Shown piece after piece: positions 53,645-62,084 of a stretch of 64,000 nucleotides of DNA. The notes beneath the pieces are model-generated. The model saw only the letters and a program-made list of their open reading frames with translations. It did no database searches and was not told the origin of the DNA. The DNA is from Tardibacter chloracetimidivorans. Lineage in GTDB: Bacteria > Pseudomonadota > Alphaproteobacteria > Sphingomonadales > Sphingomonadaceae. Position numbers and translations under genes: made by a program. Position 1 is the first letter of the stretch, and each line of letters opens with the position of its first letter. The stretch is from NCBI RefSeq assembly GCF_001890385.1, contig NZ_CP018221.1, positions 3,087,501 to 3,151,500 on the forward strand, in the 5' to 3' direction.

Positions 53645-54787
53645 ATGAGGATCACTAGCCAGAACATGATCACGGTCGTTCCCACCGACGAAAATCCCAC
53701 GAAGCTGTGGGGCCTTACAACAGCCGAGAGGGTCCGCAGGATCGCCCGCGCCGCGAGCCTTGGCGTGGAAGACCAGCTTCCGGTGGACGGGGCCGTCGTC
53801 CTTGCCAACAACGCCCATGTCTTCGATCCCGGCTGGCTGAAACATGTCGCCGGTCATCCTGGAGAGGTGCTGACGCTGGGCGGTGTCCCCGTCGTCGCCC
53901 ATTGCCGCACGGCCGAGGAGCGCGCGCTGGTGGATGCCGCGATGCGTGAAGGCCGCCCGCTGCCTGCGGGCACGTCGATGAAGGCCATCGCGCATGAAAG
54001 CGGTGTTCAGGCGATCAATTCCGAACTGAGAAAGCGTGAGCAGCCCTTCGCGCTGAAGCTGGAACCGTCGACCGTGCGCGCCGCCGAACGGGCGAGCTAT
54101 TTCGGCGCATACAAGGGCGTGACCGACGTCCTCACCAAATATCTCTGGCCCGAATGGGCGCTGGTCCTCACGCGGCTGGCGGCGCGCATCGGCATGTCGC
54201 CCAATATGGTGACTGCCATCGGGGCCCTGCTCTGCGTGGTCGCAACCGTCGCCTTCTGGTACGGCCATTACTGGTGGGGCATGGCTGCGGGCCTTGTCTT
54301 CATGGTTCTGGATACGGTGGACGGCAAGCTCGCCCGATGCACGATCACCAGTTCCAAATGGGGCGATGTCTTCGATCACGGCATCGATCTCGTGCACCCG
54401 CCCTTCTGGTGGTATGCATGGGGCGTGGGCCTGTGGGCCTATGGCCGTCCGCTCGCGCCCGAAACCTTCGCCCTGGCGCTGTGGGTCATCATCGGCGGAT
54501 ATGTGCTCCAGCGCCTGATCGAGGGCGCGTTCCTGCAATGGTATGGAATGCACATCCATGTGTGGGAAAAGCTAGACTCCGATTTCCGCCTCATCACCGC
54601 ACGGCGCAATCCGAACATGGTGATCCTGTTCGCATCGATGCTGGTCGCGCGGCCGGACCTGGGGCTGGTCGCGGTGGCGGCATGGACGGCGCTTTCGCTC
54701 GTCTTCCACGCGGTGCGGCTGGCGCAGGCCGCCTGGCGGCACCGGCGCGGCAACCCGATCCGCTCATGGCTGGAGCAGGCGGCATGA
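53645..54787 (+). CDS. CDP-alcohol phosphotransferase with degenerate nucleotidyltransferase-like N-terminal domain
   Basis: A 380-residue protein. The C-terminal half has the full CDP-alcohol phosphatidyltransferase motif: Asp223, Asp226, Gly227, Ala230, Arg231, Gly240, Asp244, Asp248 (LDTVDGKLAR then KWGDVFDHGID), with several membrane helices. Residues 1-150 look like the nucleotidyltransferase part of IPCT/DIPP synthase bifunctional enzymes (LTTAERVRRIARAASLGV) but lack the LxxGxGxRL loop. The active nucleotidyltransferase may be the separate protein at 55222-55974. The enzyme would transfer an alcohol phosphate from a CDP-alcohol to a lipid or polyol. An ATG at 53666 is an alternative start. 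Confidence 0.88.
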   Translation: MRITSQNMITVVPTDENPTKLWGLTTAERVRRIARAASLGVEDQLPVDGAVVLANNAHVFDPGWLKHVAGHPGEVLTLGGVPVVAHCRTAEERALVDAAMREGRPLPAGTSMKAIAHESGVQAINSELRKREQPFALKLEPSTVRAAERASYFGAYKGVTDVLTKYLWPEWALVLTRLAARIGMSPNMVTAIGALLCVVATVAFWYGHYWWGMAAGLVFMVLDTVDGKLARCTITSSKWGDVFDHGIDLVHPPFWWYAWGVGLWAYGRPLAPETFALALWVIIGGYVLQRLIEGAFLQWYGMHIHVWEKLDSDFRLITARRNPNMVILFASMLVARPDLGLVAVAAWTALSLVFHAVRLAQAAWRHRRGNPIRSWLEQAA

Positions 54788-55215
54788 ACGACACCATCCT
54801 GAAGTTCGGCTATCCCGCCACCCTCATCCGCGAATATGAACATTGGGTGGTTCTGCTGCGTCCCGCCCAGCTGACGCTCGGCTCGCTGGTGCTTGCCGCC
54901 CGGTCCGACGCCACCGATTTCGGCAGCCTTTCACCCGCCGCCTTTGCGGAGTTGAAGCAGGCGACGGCTGACATAGCGGCCGCGCTGGGCAGCGCCGTGG
55001 CGCATGAGAAACTCAACTATCTGATGCTGATGATGGTCGATCCCCACGTCCATTTCCACGTCTTCCCCCGCTATGAGGGGAGCCGCGACGCGGCCGGCGT
55101 GACGCTGGCCGACCAGAGCTGGCCCGGCCCGCCCGATCTCTCGAAAGGGCGCAAGCTGGAGCAGGGCGAACTGGAGGCGCTGGCCAGCTGGCTGAAAGGC
55201 CATTGGCCCGCCTGA
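54784..55215 (+). CDS. HIT-family protein
   Basis: A 143-residue protein with the histidine triad His88-x-His90-x-His92 (DPHVHFHVFPRY). HIT proteins hydrolyse or transfer nucleotides from nucleotidyl-phosphate conjugates. The ATG at 54784 overlaps the CDP-alcohol phosphotransferase stop (ATGA), so the two are translationally coupled. A longer open frame in the same phase covers the upstream gene and is not coding. A role in turning over CDP- or NMP-conjugates of the neighbouring pathway is plausible. It ends seven bases from the convergent nucleotidyltransferase gene. Confidence 0.9.
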   Translation: MNDTILKFGYPATLIREYEHWVVLLRPAQLTLGSLVLAARSDATDFGSLSPAAFAELKQATADIAAALGSAVAHEKLNYLMLMMVDPHVHFHVFPRYEGSRDAAGVTLADQSWPGPPDLSKGRKLEQGELEALASWLKGHWPA

Positions 55216-55221
55216 CGGGCG

Positions 55222-55974
55222 TCAGCGCGAATAGCGCCCTTCCGCCACCCAGTCGGCCGTCAGCGCGCCGGCGATCTCCAGGTCTTCGGGGAAATCGACC
55301 TCGGCCCATTCCAGCCCCTCGATCGACACGGTGTTCACCGTGCGCTCCTTGGCGATCATGTCGATCGCGCGCAGATACCATCGCTGCACGCCGTCGGGGG
55401 TGCGCATCATCCTTTCCACCTGCTCGCGGAAAATCCGCGGCCCTTCGCCGACGAAGGCCAGCATGCCGATCGATTCGGCATTGGCCTCGCCGGGCGGCAG
55501 GCGCTTGCCTATGGAGATCAGCCGGTCGCCCTCGCGGTGGACCTTCATGTCGTCGCTGTCATAGTCGGGCTTCACGTCGACCGTGACATTGATCGAGCCG
55601 CTCGCCCCGGCGATCAGCCGTCCGACGATTTCGTCGGAGACGATCGTATCGCCGTTCAGGATGATGAAGTCGCGGTCCATGGCGTGCCGCGCGATCCAGC
55701 ATGTGCCCAGATTGTCGGCGACCTTGAAGAAGGGATTGAAGATCACCTCGAACGACGCCCCGCCGATCGTCGCCAGATGCGCTTCCACCACCTCCGTGCG
55801 AAATCCGGTGACGACGGCGATGTCGCGGATGCCGTTCGCCTTCAAGGCTTCGATCTGCCATTCGATCAGCGTGCGGCCGTTAAAGTCGATCATGCACTTG
55901 GGCATGTCCGCGGTCAGCGGAAGCAGGCGCGAGCCCTGCCCTGCGCTCAGGATGATGGCCTTGCTGATCGTCAT
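55222..55974 (-). CDS. Sugar/choline-phosphate nucleotidyltransferase (LicC-like)
   Basis: A 250-residue GT-A nucleotidyltransferase. KAIILSAGQGSRLLPLTADM contains the complete LxxGxGxRL loop, PKCMIDFNGRTLIEWQIEAL follows with the PK motif, and RDFIILNGDTIVSDEIVGRL carries the metal-binding Asp. Resembles phosphocholine or inositol-phosphate cytidylyltransferases rather than RmlA. It would activate an alcohol phosphate to the CDP-alcohol used by the convergent phosphotransferase (53645), whose own nucleotidyltransferase-like domain is degenerate. Monocistronic; the promoter would be in the 170-bp gap upstream. Confidence 0.9.
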   Translation of the reverse strand: MTISKAIILSAGQGSRLLPLTADMPKCMIDFNGRTLIEWQIEALKANGIRDIAVVTGFRTEVVEAHLATIGGASFEVIFNPFFKVADNLGTCWIARHAMDRDFIILNGDTIVSDEIVGRLIAGASGSINVTVDVKPDYDSDDMKVHREGDRLISIGKRLPPGEANAESIGMLAFVGEGPRIFREQVERMMRTPDGVQRWYLRAIDMIAKERTVNTVSIEGLEWAEVDFPEDLEIAGALTADWVAEGRYSR

Positions 55975-56147
55975 GAAAGTGAAACCCTGAATATGTTAGC
56001 CGTAATGGAAAGCTGAGCCTCTAGCTACTGTCGATGGCATAACAAAGGCAGTCTTGGGATCAGTATAAGGCCGCTGATTTAAGGACTGGCAGCAGTCCAT
56101 TTTGAACATAATGGCCGCTCCAGTCGTTTGTTTCAGGTGCGTAATCA

Positions 56148-57305
56148 GTGTTGCGTCCGGGTGCTATCGCCATTGCGAACTATGATTTCCGCTCAAGCGG
56201 GACCGTGGCCAAATCCATAGAAATTGCAACAGCCGCCGTGGAGGCCGGGTTGCCTGCCCAATTGTGGGCGGTTCGAGAGGATGGCCCGTTCAGGGAACGG
56301 GTGCCCGGCAATGTCCCGGTCGTTCAGGTCGGCTCGTCGGCAGCCATGCCCAACCGGGCGATCGACCTGGTCCAGAATATAAGATTCCTCGGATCGGAAA
56401 TAGGTAAAAGGAAACCCGCCGTATTCCTGAGCGGTGGCAACCACATGCACTTGCCTGCGAAATTTGCCTCCCTGCTCAGCGGGCACAGGCAGCGGATGCG
56501 GCTTGGCCTTCGCGCAAGCAATTCCTCGGTGAGGACGGGGGGTGGCAGGCTTGCCGGGCTGTCCCGCCCGACATTGACGAAGTTGAAGTATGACAATGCC
56601 GATTTCGTCGTCGCCGTTTCAAAGGAGCTGGCGACCGAAATCGGTCAGATCGGTTTGGGGGATGTGCAGTGTATTCCTAACGGGGTGGACGTCGCGCGCG
56701 TCCGCCGCATGGCAGCGGAACCGTTCGTTCACCCCTTTCTGACGGAAAAGAACAGGTCGCAGCCGGTGCTAGTGGCTATGGGCCGGATCGCGCATCAGAA
56801 AGGTTTCGATGTTCTCATCCGGTCGCTGGCCTGGTTGAAAGTGAAGTACAAGGCGAAACTGCTGGTCATCGGTCATGGAAGCGCAAAGAATGTCGATCGG
56901 CTTCGGGCTCTCGCTTCAAAGCTGAATCTGTCCGACAGTATCGATTTCCTCGATTATCAGGCAAACCCATTCGCGATCATGAGCAAGGCGGACATGTTCG
57001 TCAGTGCGTCAAGGTGGGAAGGGGCCAGCAATGCCTTGAACGAAGCCCTGATCTGTGGCCTGCCCATCGTCGCCACGGATTGTCCGGCCGGTGTTCGTGA
57101 AGCGCTTGAAGGTGGAAAATTGGGAACCCTTGTGCCGGTGGACGATCCTCGCGCCCTTGCGCGAGGCATCATCGCCGAGCTTGAAATGGATCGCGGACTC
57201 GCGCTCGCCTCGGCCGTGAACAGGCTCGATATTTCATTCAGCCTGTCGTCCTGGGTCGATCTGCTTGCGCGTGAAGTACGGCTGGCGGACGACCAGCCAA
57301 AATGA
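56148..57305 (+). CDS. Family 4 glycosyltransferase
   Basis: A 385-residue GT-B enzyme. GVDVARVRRMAA and LVAMGRIAHQKGFDVLIRSL begin the C-terminal Rossmann domain, and the donor-binding EX7E region appears as SASRWEGASNALNEALICGL. The N-terminal domain carries NYDFRSSGTVAKSIEIA. The GTG at 56148 is the only family-consistent start seen. The stop overlaps the next gene (ATGA). It belongs to a second envelope-sugar locus ending with a flippase at 58375. Confidence 0.92.
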   Translation: MLRPGAIAIANYDFRSSGTVAKSIEIATAAVEAGLPAQLWAVREDGPFRERVPGNVPVVQVGSSAAMPNRAIDLVQNIRFLGSEIGKRKPAVFLSGGNHMHLPAKFASLLSGHRQRMRLGLRASNSSVRTGGGRLAGLSRPTLTKLKYDNADFVVAVSKELATEIGQIGLGDVQCIPNGVDVARVRRMAAEPFVHPFLTEKNRSQPVLVAMGRIAHQKGFDVLIRSLAWLKVKYKAKLLVIGHGSAKNVDRLRALASKLNLSDSIDFLDYQANPFAIMSKADMFVSASRWEGASNALNEALICGLPIVATDCPAGVREALEGGKLGTLVPVDDPRALARGIIAELEMDRGLALASAVNRLDISFSLSSWVDLLAREVRLADDQPK

Positions 57306-58356
57306 CCGCGCCTGCCAAGCGGATCGCCTGGTTTGCGAAACGCTATGATCCCGTCATGGCCAGCATTCGCCTGCGTCTGCTGGGGCCGATGGCCTATCTC
57401 CGGCAATCGGGACTGGACGTCGTCACCTTTTCGTCAGGTGATTGCTGTCGGCATCTTGATGCGATCATCCTCTCCAAGCATTTTTCAGAGGAAGCGATTG
57501 CGGTTGCCCGTGAAATGCGAATCCGGGGGCAGCCGGTCATATTCGATATTTGCGACAACATATTCGAGGGAAAGAAGCGCATCGACAAACAGGCGCGGCT
57601 TGCACGCCTGCGCGAAGTGCTGTCGCTGTCTACGCACATCGTCTATTCAACGCCTGTTCTTGCTGCGCAACTTGAATGTCACACATCGGGCCTCCCGATC
57701 AGCAAATGGGTGATACCCGACCAGATCGACATGCCGCAGACCGGGACGGCTGCCTGCCTCAACCCCGGCGAGCGATACGAGTTGTCCCGCTGCGCGCTTT
57801 CGTCGCCGCCCATCCCGAAGCACTGCATTGCGTCTGGTTCGGCAAGAGCCAGGGCAATATGGCAGGCTTTTCACATCTTGATGCCGCGGTCGTCCATCTC
57901 AGACATTTCGCACGGCACAGGCCGGTGACATTGACCTTTATCAGCAACTCGCGTCTCAAATATCTGAAGGCCAGGCTGGGGTGGCGAGGGGTTCCAACCC
58001 ATTACATGCCCTGGGCGATGAACAGCTTTTACGAGGCGCTCTCCGTCCACGATGCCGCAGTCATACCCGTAGAACGGAACGGCTATACAATCGGGAAGAC
58101 CATCAATCGGCCCGCCACTGCGATCTTGGCCGGACTGGGTGTCATAGCGGATTCGATCGACGCTTATGAAGAGCTGCGGCCGTTCATAGCATTGGACGAT
58201 TGGCAGGGAGGGCTAAGGCGCTACTCCGCGTGCCCGCCCGCGGGCGACCTGCTTCTTGACGCGGCAAGGTCTCACCTCAATCTGCGCTACAGCGCCGACG
58301 CTGTCGGCAGGCAATGGCATGAATTGCTCCAGCAGGCGCTTGCCCAGACCGCCTGA
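57302..58356 (+). pseudogene. Frameshifted glycosyltransferase-like gene
   Basis: Two overlapping frames together resemble one GT-B-like glycosyltransferase. The first (57302-57928) carries KRIAWFAKRYDPVMASIRLR through WVIPDQIDMP. The second (open from 57676 to the stop at 58356) carries LHCVWFGKSQGNMAGFSHLD and GVIADSIDAYEELRPFIALD, a C-terminal Rossmann half. A shift of -1 (or +2) is needed between about 57740 and 57800, consistent with loss of one base, for example in the C4 run at 57762-57765. It starts by ATGA overlap with the GT4 gene. A sequencing error would give the same picture. Confidence 0.72.
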
Positions 58357-58374
58357 CCGGAGGGCATAACGACG

Positions 58375-59760
58375 TCAGCCGGCCTGCAAAGCCGCCCGCT
58401 TGGCGGCCCTGCCCATCAGCAGAAGCCCAACGACCGCAACGGCCAAAGTGGCTATCGCCGCCCCGATGGTGCCGAACCGGGGGAGCAGGATCGTCAATAT
58501 GACGACCAGCAGCACCGCGTTGAACAGGCGTATTTTGACCGACCAGTTCATCCGCCCGGTCGCCATCAACAGCGGTTCATAGGTAACCCCGATGAGGTCG
58601 ATGGCGGCGGCGATACCGAGCAGCACCAGCAGCGGATAAGCGGCCTCATATTCCGGCCCGGCAAGCAGCAGAAGCAGCGGCTTGCCGATGAAGACGACGA
58701 TTATCGCTATCAATATGCCGGTTATGATCGCGAGCAGGCTGGCGCGGCTGAACAGCGCGCGCAGGCTTTCGGCATCGGCATTGGCGCGCACCTTGACCAG
58801 TTCGGCGAAGATCGACTTGGAAAGCAGGCCCGCGATCTTGGTCAACGAAGCGCTCAACTGGTTGGCGAGGCGATAGAGGCCCGCACTTGCAGGGCCGACG
58901 AAGCCCCCCACCAGCAAAACGGCGAGGTGGCGGGTTGCGCCGCTCACGCTCGTGCTGATGTTCGTCGCGACCAGATAGCGGAGTATTTCCGGCTGATCGT
59001 GGCGCGCCGTCAGGAAGCGGCGGCCGCTCAGCCTTCCCGTTCTTTCCCGAATGGTCTTGAGCGCGAGATACCAATAGGCGACAGCGCACAGCAGTTCGGC
59101 GCCCGCCCATGCAATCAGGAAGCCGCTGATGCTCGGTCCTGTCAGCCAGACCGCCAATGCGCCGATCATCCGGCCGACCGGCACCATCGTTTCGGCAAAT
59201 GCACCGGCGTCGAACCGGTCGAACAGGCGCAGAATGCCGGTCGGCGTGGACCGGATGGTAAGCAGCATCACCATGCTGAAGAGCGTTGCCTGAACGGCCA
59301 TGTCGTTGGTCAAGCCCAGTTCGGGGCCGAGCAGGAACGCCACGGCCATTGCGATCAGGCTGCCGACAATGGCGCCGCACAGATCAAGTGCTATGCAAAA
59401 GAAAAACAATCGGCCGAACTTTTCATGGTCGCCCGACGGAACATATTCCTGCCCATATCTGACGATGATCTGCCAGGTTTCGAAGCTGATGATGATGCCG
59501 ATGGTCTGGGCGGCGCTTAAAATCAGCGAAAAAAGCCCAAAGCCTACCGGCCCCAGCGTTCGGGTCACAATCGCCAGGTAGAACAGGCTCAGAACGGCAC
59601 CCACACCTTTTCCGGTGAGGAGCCAGCCTGTGTTCTGCAAGATGCTGCGAAGCGAGCTGTTGTCTCGCAGTCCTCTGACAAAACTTGCAAATCTTACCCG
59701 GTGAATAGCCAAACGCCTTCGTTGCACTGGAGAAATTCGGGCTCGCAATAGTCGAGCCAC
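58375..59760 (-). CDS. Second Wzx-like polysaccharide flippase
   Basis: A 461-residue protein of the MATE/MOP polysaccharide-export group with about fourteen helices. ILQNTGWLLTGKGVGAVLSL and VTRTLGPVGFGLFSLILSAA mark the N-terminus, and AGPEYEAAYPLLVLLGIAAA is the late conserved loop. It is convergent with the frameshifted glycosyltransferase (18 bases apart). The substrate is probably a lipid-linked glycan made by the 56148-58356 enzymes, different from the one handled by the flippase at 28479. Confidence 0.9.
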   Translation of the reverse strand: MARLLRARISPVQRRRLAIHRVRFASFVRGLRDNSSLRSILQNTGWLLTGKGVGAVLSLFYLAIVTRTLGPVGFGLFSLILSAAQTIGIIISFETWQIIVRYGQEYVPSGDHEKFGRLFFFCIALDLCGAIVGSLIAMAVAFLLGPELGLTNDMAVQATLFSMVMLLTIRSTPTGILRLFDRFDAGAFAETMVPVGRMIGALAVWLTGPSISGFLIAWAGAELLCAVAYWYLALKTIRERTGRLSGRRFLTARHDQPEILRYLVATNISTSVSGATRHLAVLLVGGFVGPASAGLYRLANQLSASLTKIAGLLSKSIFAELVKVRANADAESLRALFSRASLLAIITGILIAIIVVFIGKPLLLLLAGPEYEAAYPLLVLLGIAAAIDLIGVTYEPLLMATGRMNWSVKIRLFNAVLLVVILTILLPRFGTIGAAIATLAVAVVGLLLMGRAAKRAALQAG

Positions 59761-59859
59761 ACCCGATTGTCGATCTTTTCGCCTTCCCGCGTCACGACGC
59801 GCTATGATCCGTATCGTGTCGCTGAATCATCGTCGATGATTGAATGATGAGAAGAACCG

Positions 59860-60561
59860 ATGTCACGCAAATTCCTGCTTCCGTTTGCCGCTGCCCTTGT
59901 TCTTGCCGGTCAGGCCCACGCCGCCGGACGCTCCTTCAGCGTCACCGGCTTCGACAAGCTGAGGGTGGAAGGGCCTTATACGGTCGATGTGCGGACCGGG
60001 GCCGGCTCGTCGGCGCGCGCCAGCGGCGATCTGCGTGCGCTGGACCGGTTGAGTGTCACCGTGCAGGGGCGCACCCTGATCGTCCGGCCCGACCGTTCGG
60101 GCTGGACCGGCTGGCCGGGCGAGCGGCCCGGCGGCGAGGTGACGCTCAGCATCTCCACACCGTCCCTGTCTTCAGCGGCGCTCAACGGCTCGGGCAGCGT
60201 GTCGATAGACCGCATGGCGGGTTCGCGGATCGATCTGTGGGTGTCGGGATCGGGCAATGCGTCGGTCGCTGAAATCGAGGCCGACAGGCTGGACCTCAGC
60301 CTTTCCGGTTCGGGCAAGGTCGTGCTCGCGGGCAAGGCCGCGCAGGCGCGGGTGACCGTGCTCGGGGCGGGCAATGTCGATGCGCACGGCCTCACCGTGG
60401 CCGACGCCGATGTCACCATGGCGGGCGCGGGCGATGTCACGCTTTCCGCCACCCGCCGGGCGACGGTGAAGGCCGAAGGCGCGGGCAATGTGACGATCGG
60501 CGGCAGTCCCGCCTGCGCGGTCGCGGGCAGGGGGCAGGGGGTGGTCCGTTGCGGAAAGTGA
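59860..60561 (+). CDS. Exported DUF2807 (head GIN) repeat protein
   Basis: A 233-residue protein with a signal peptide (FLLPFAAALVLAGQAHA) and a repeated SGSGxxxx/GAGNV unit: GSGSV, GSGNA, GSGKV, GAGNV, GAGDV, GAGNV, spaced about 20 residues. This is the beta-helical DUF2807 fold. The function is unknown in general; these proteins are periplasmic or cell-surface. ATG at 59860. It ends seven bases from the convergent mgtE. Confidence 0.9.
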   Translation: MSRKFLLPFAAALVLAGQAHAAGRSFSVTGFDKLRVEGPYTVDVRTGAGSSARASGDLRALDRLSVTVQGRTLIVRPDRSGWTGWPGERPGGEVTLSISTPSLSSAALNGSGSVSIDRMAGSRIDLWVSGSGNASVAEIEADRLDLSLSGSGKVVLAGKAAQARVTVLGAGNVDAHGLTVADADVTMAGAGDVTLSATRRATVKAEGAGNVTIGGSPACAVAGRGQGVVRCGK

Positions 60562-60567
60562 AGCGAT

Positions 60568-61989
60568 CTAGCCCGGCAAGCCGACCAGTGTCGCAAGGCC
60601 CAGGAACGAGAAAAAGCCCATGATGTCGGTCATCATGGTGACGAACACGGCGGACGACACCGCCGGGTCCACCTTCAGCCGGTCCAGCGTCAGCGGCACC
60701 AATATGCCTGAAAGCCCGGCGATCAGATTGTTGATGACCATCGCCGCCGCGATCACGCCGCTCAGCTCCGGCTCCCGATAGATGATGTAGACGCCTAGCC
60801 CGATCAGCACGCCCAGCGTGAAGCCGTTGGCGATCGCGATCCGCAGTTCGCGCGTGATGGTGCGGATGGTGTTGGACTGGGTAAGCTGGTTGGTGGCGAG
60901 CGCGCGCACCGCGACCGCCATGGTCTGCGTGCCCGCATTGCCGCCCATGGAGGCGACGATCGGCATCAGCACGGCAAGCGCCACCAGCCGCGAAATCGTG
61001 TCCTGAAACAGCGACACCACCCCCGAGGCGAGCAGCGCCGTCCCAAGGTTCACGATCAGCCAGGTCTGGCGGGTCTTCACGGTTTCAAGGAACGGCCGGT
61101 TGATGTCGCCGTCGCCCGCACCCGAAAGCCGGGTGATGTCCTCGCCCGCTTCCTCCTGAATGATGTGGACGACGTCGTCGACGGTGATCATGCCCACCAG
61201 CCTGCCCGAACTGTCGACCACGGCGGCCGAGATCAGAGCGTATTTCTGGAAGCGCAGCGCCACTTCCTCCTGGTCCATGTCGACCGGGATCAGCGTCTGT
61301 TCGCGCTGCATGGCGTCGGCGACCGGAACCCAGCGCGGCGTCCGCAATATCCATGACAGCTTCAGCGCGCCGACCGGGCGGTGGCCGGGGTCGACCACGA
61401 ACACCTCCCAGAAATCGGTCGTGAGTTCGGGGTTTTCGCGCAGATAATCGATGATCTGGCCGACCGTCCAATGCTCGGGCACGGCGATCAGCTCGCGCTG
61501 CATCAGTCGCCCGGCGGATTCCTCCGGATAGGACAGCGCTGCTTCGATGGCCGCGCGATCGTCGGCGGGCATGGCGCGCAGCACTGCGCGCTGCTCTTCG
61601 GCCTCCAGATCCTCGATGATCGCGACGGCGTCGTCGGTGTCGAGCTGGGTGGCGAGGTCGGCCACTTCATGCGGGGCCAGCGCATCGATCAGGTCGTCGC
61701 GGACCCAGTCGTTCATTTCGGCCAGCACGTCGCCGTCCAGACGCGGGCCAAGCGCCGCCGCCAGCCTGCGCCTGCGGTCGCTGTCCAGCAGTTCGAACAG
61801 ATCGGCTATGTTCGCGGGGTGGAGCGGCTCGACCAGTTCCTGGACGTGGGCGGCGTCTTCCTCGTCCAGCCCTTCGATGATCGCGTCGACGAACGCCGGG
61901 TCGAACATGTCGTCATCGGCAAGCGGCGACGACGCGGGGGCCGCGTCGACGGTTTCGGTCAGGTCTTCGTCGTCGCGCTGTTCGGCCAT
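60568..61989 (-). CDS. mgtE: MgtE-family magnesium transporter
   Basis: A 473-residue Mg2+ channel. An N-domain of superhelix type (LVEPLHPANIADLFELLDSD), two CBS domains (SAGRLMQRELIAVPEHWTVG, then VADAMQREQTLIPVDMDQEE and MITVDDVVHIIQEEAGED), and a five-helix membrane domain with MPIVASMGGNAGTQTMAVAV (pore helix) and LTLDRLKVDPAVSSAVFVTM. The CBS and N-domains close the pore at high Mg2+. Standard length and order. 95 bases separate it from the kinase gene upstream. Confidence 0.95.
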   Translation of the reverse strand: MAEQRDDEDLTETVDAAPASSPLADDDMFDPAFVDAIIEGLDEEDAAHVQELVEPLHPANIADLFELLDSDRRRRLAAALGPRLDGDVLAEMNDWVRDDLIDALAPHEVADLATQLDTDDAVAIIEDLEAEEQRAVLRAMPADDRAAIEAALSYPEESAGRLMQRELIAVPEHWTVGQIIDYLRENPELTTDFWEVFVVDPGHRPVGALKLSWILRTPRWVPVADAMQREQTLIPVDMDQEEVALRFQKYALISAAVVDSSGRLVGMITVDDVVHIIQEEAGEDITRLSGAGDGDINRPFLETVKTRQTWLIVNLGTALLASGVVSLFQDTISRLVALAVLMPIVASMGGNAGTQTMAVAVRALATNQLTQSNTIRTITRELRIAIANGFTLGVLIGLGVYIIYREPELSGVIAAAMVINNLIAGLSGILVPLTLDRLKVDPAVSSAVFVTMMTDIMGFFSFLGLATLVGLPG

Positions 61990-62084
61990 GTCGCGGTTAT
62001 AGCCCGGCGATTTGCGGTTGCCAGTCCATTCGGGACGGCAAGGAAATGATTTGGCGGGCTGTTTCGGGCTTTAGGATCGGGGCC

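Noticed and set aside
54154-54783. A 5' extension of the HIT gene by about 210 codons in the same phase
   Set aside because: It overlaps the CDP-alcohol phosphotransferase catalytic motif region in another frame; the HIT sequence begins at the ATG at 54784, which overlaps the upstream stop.
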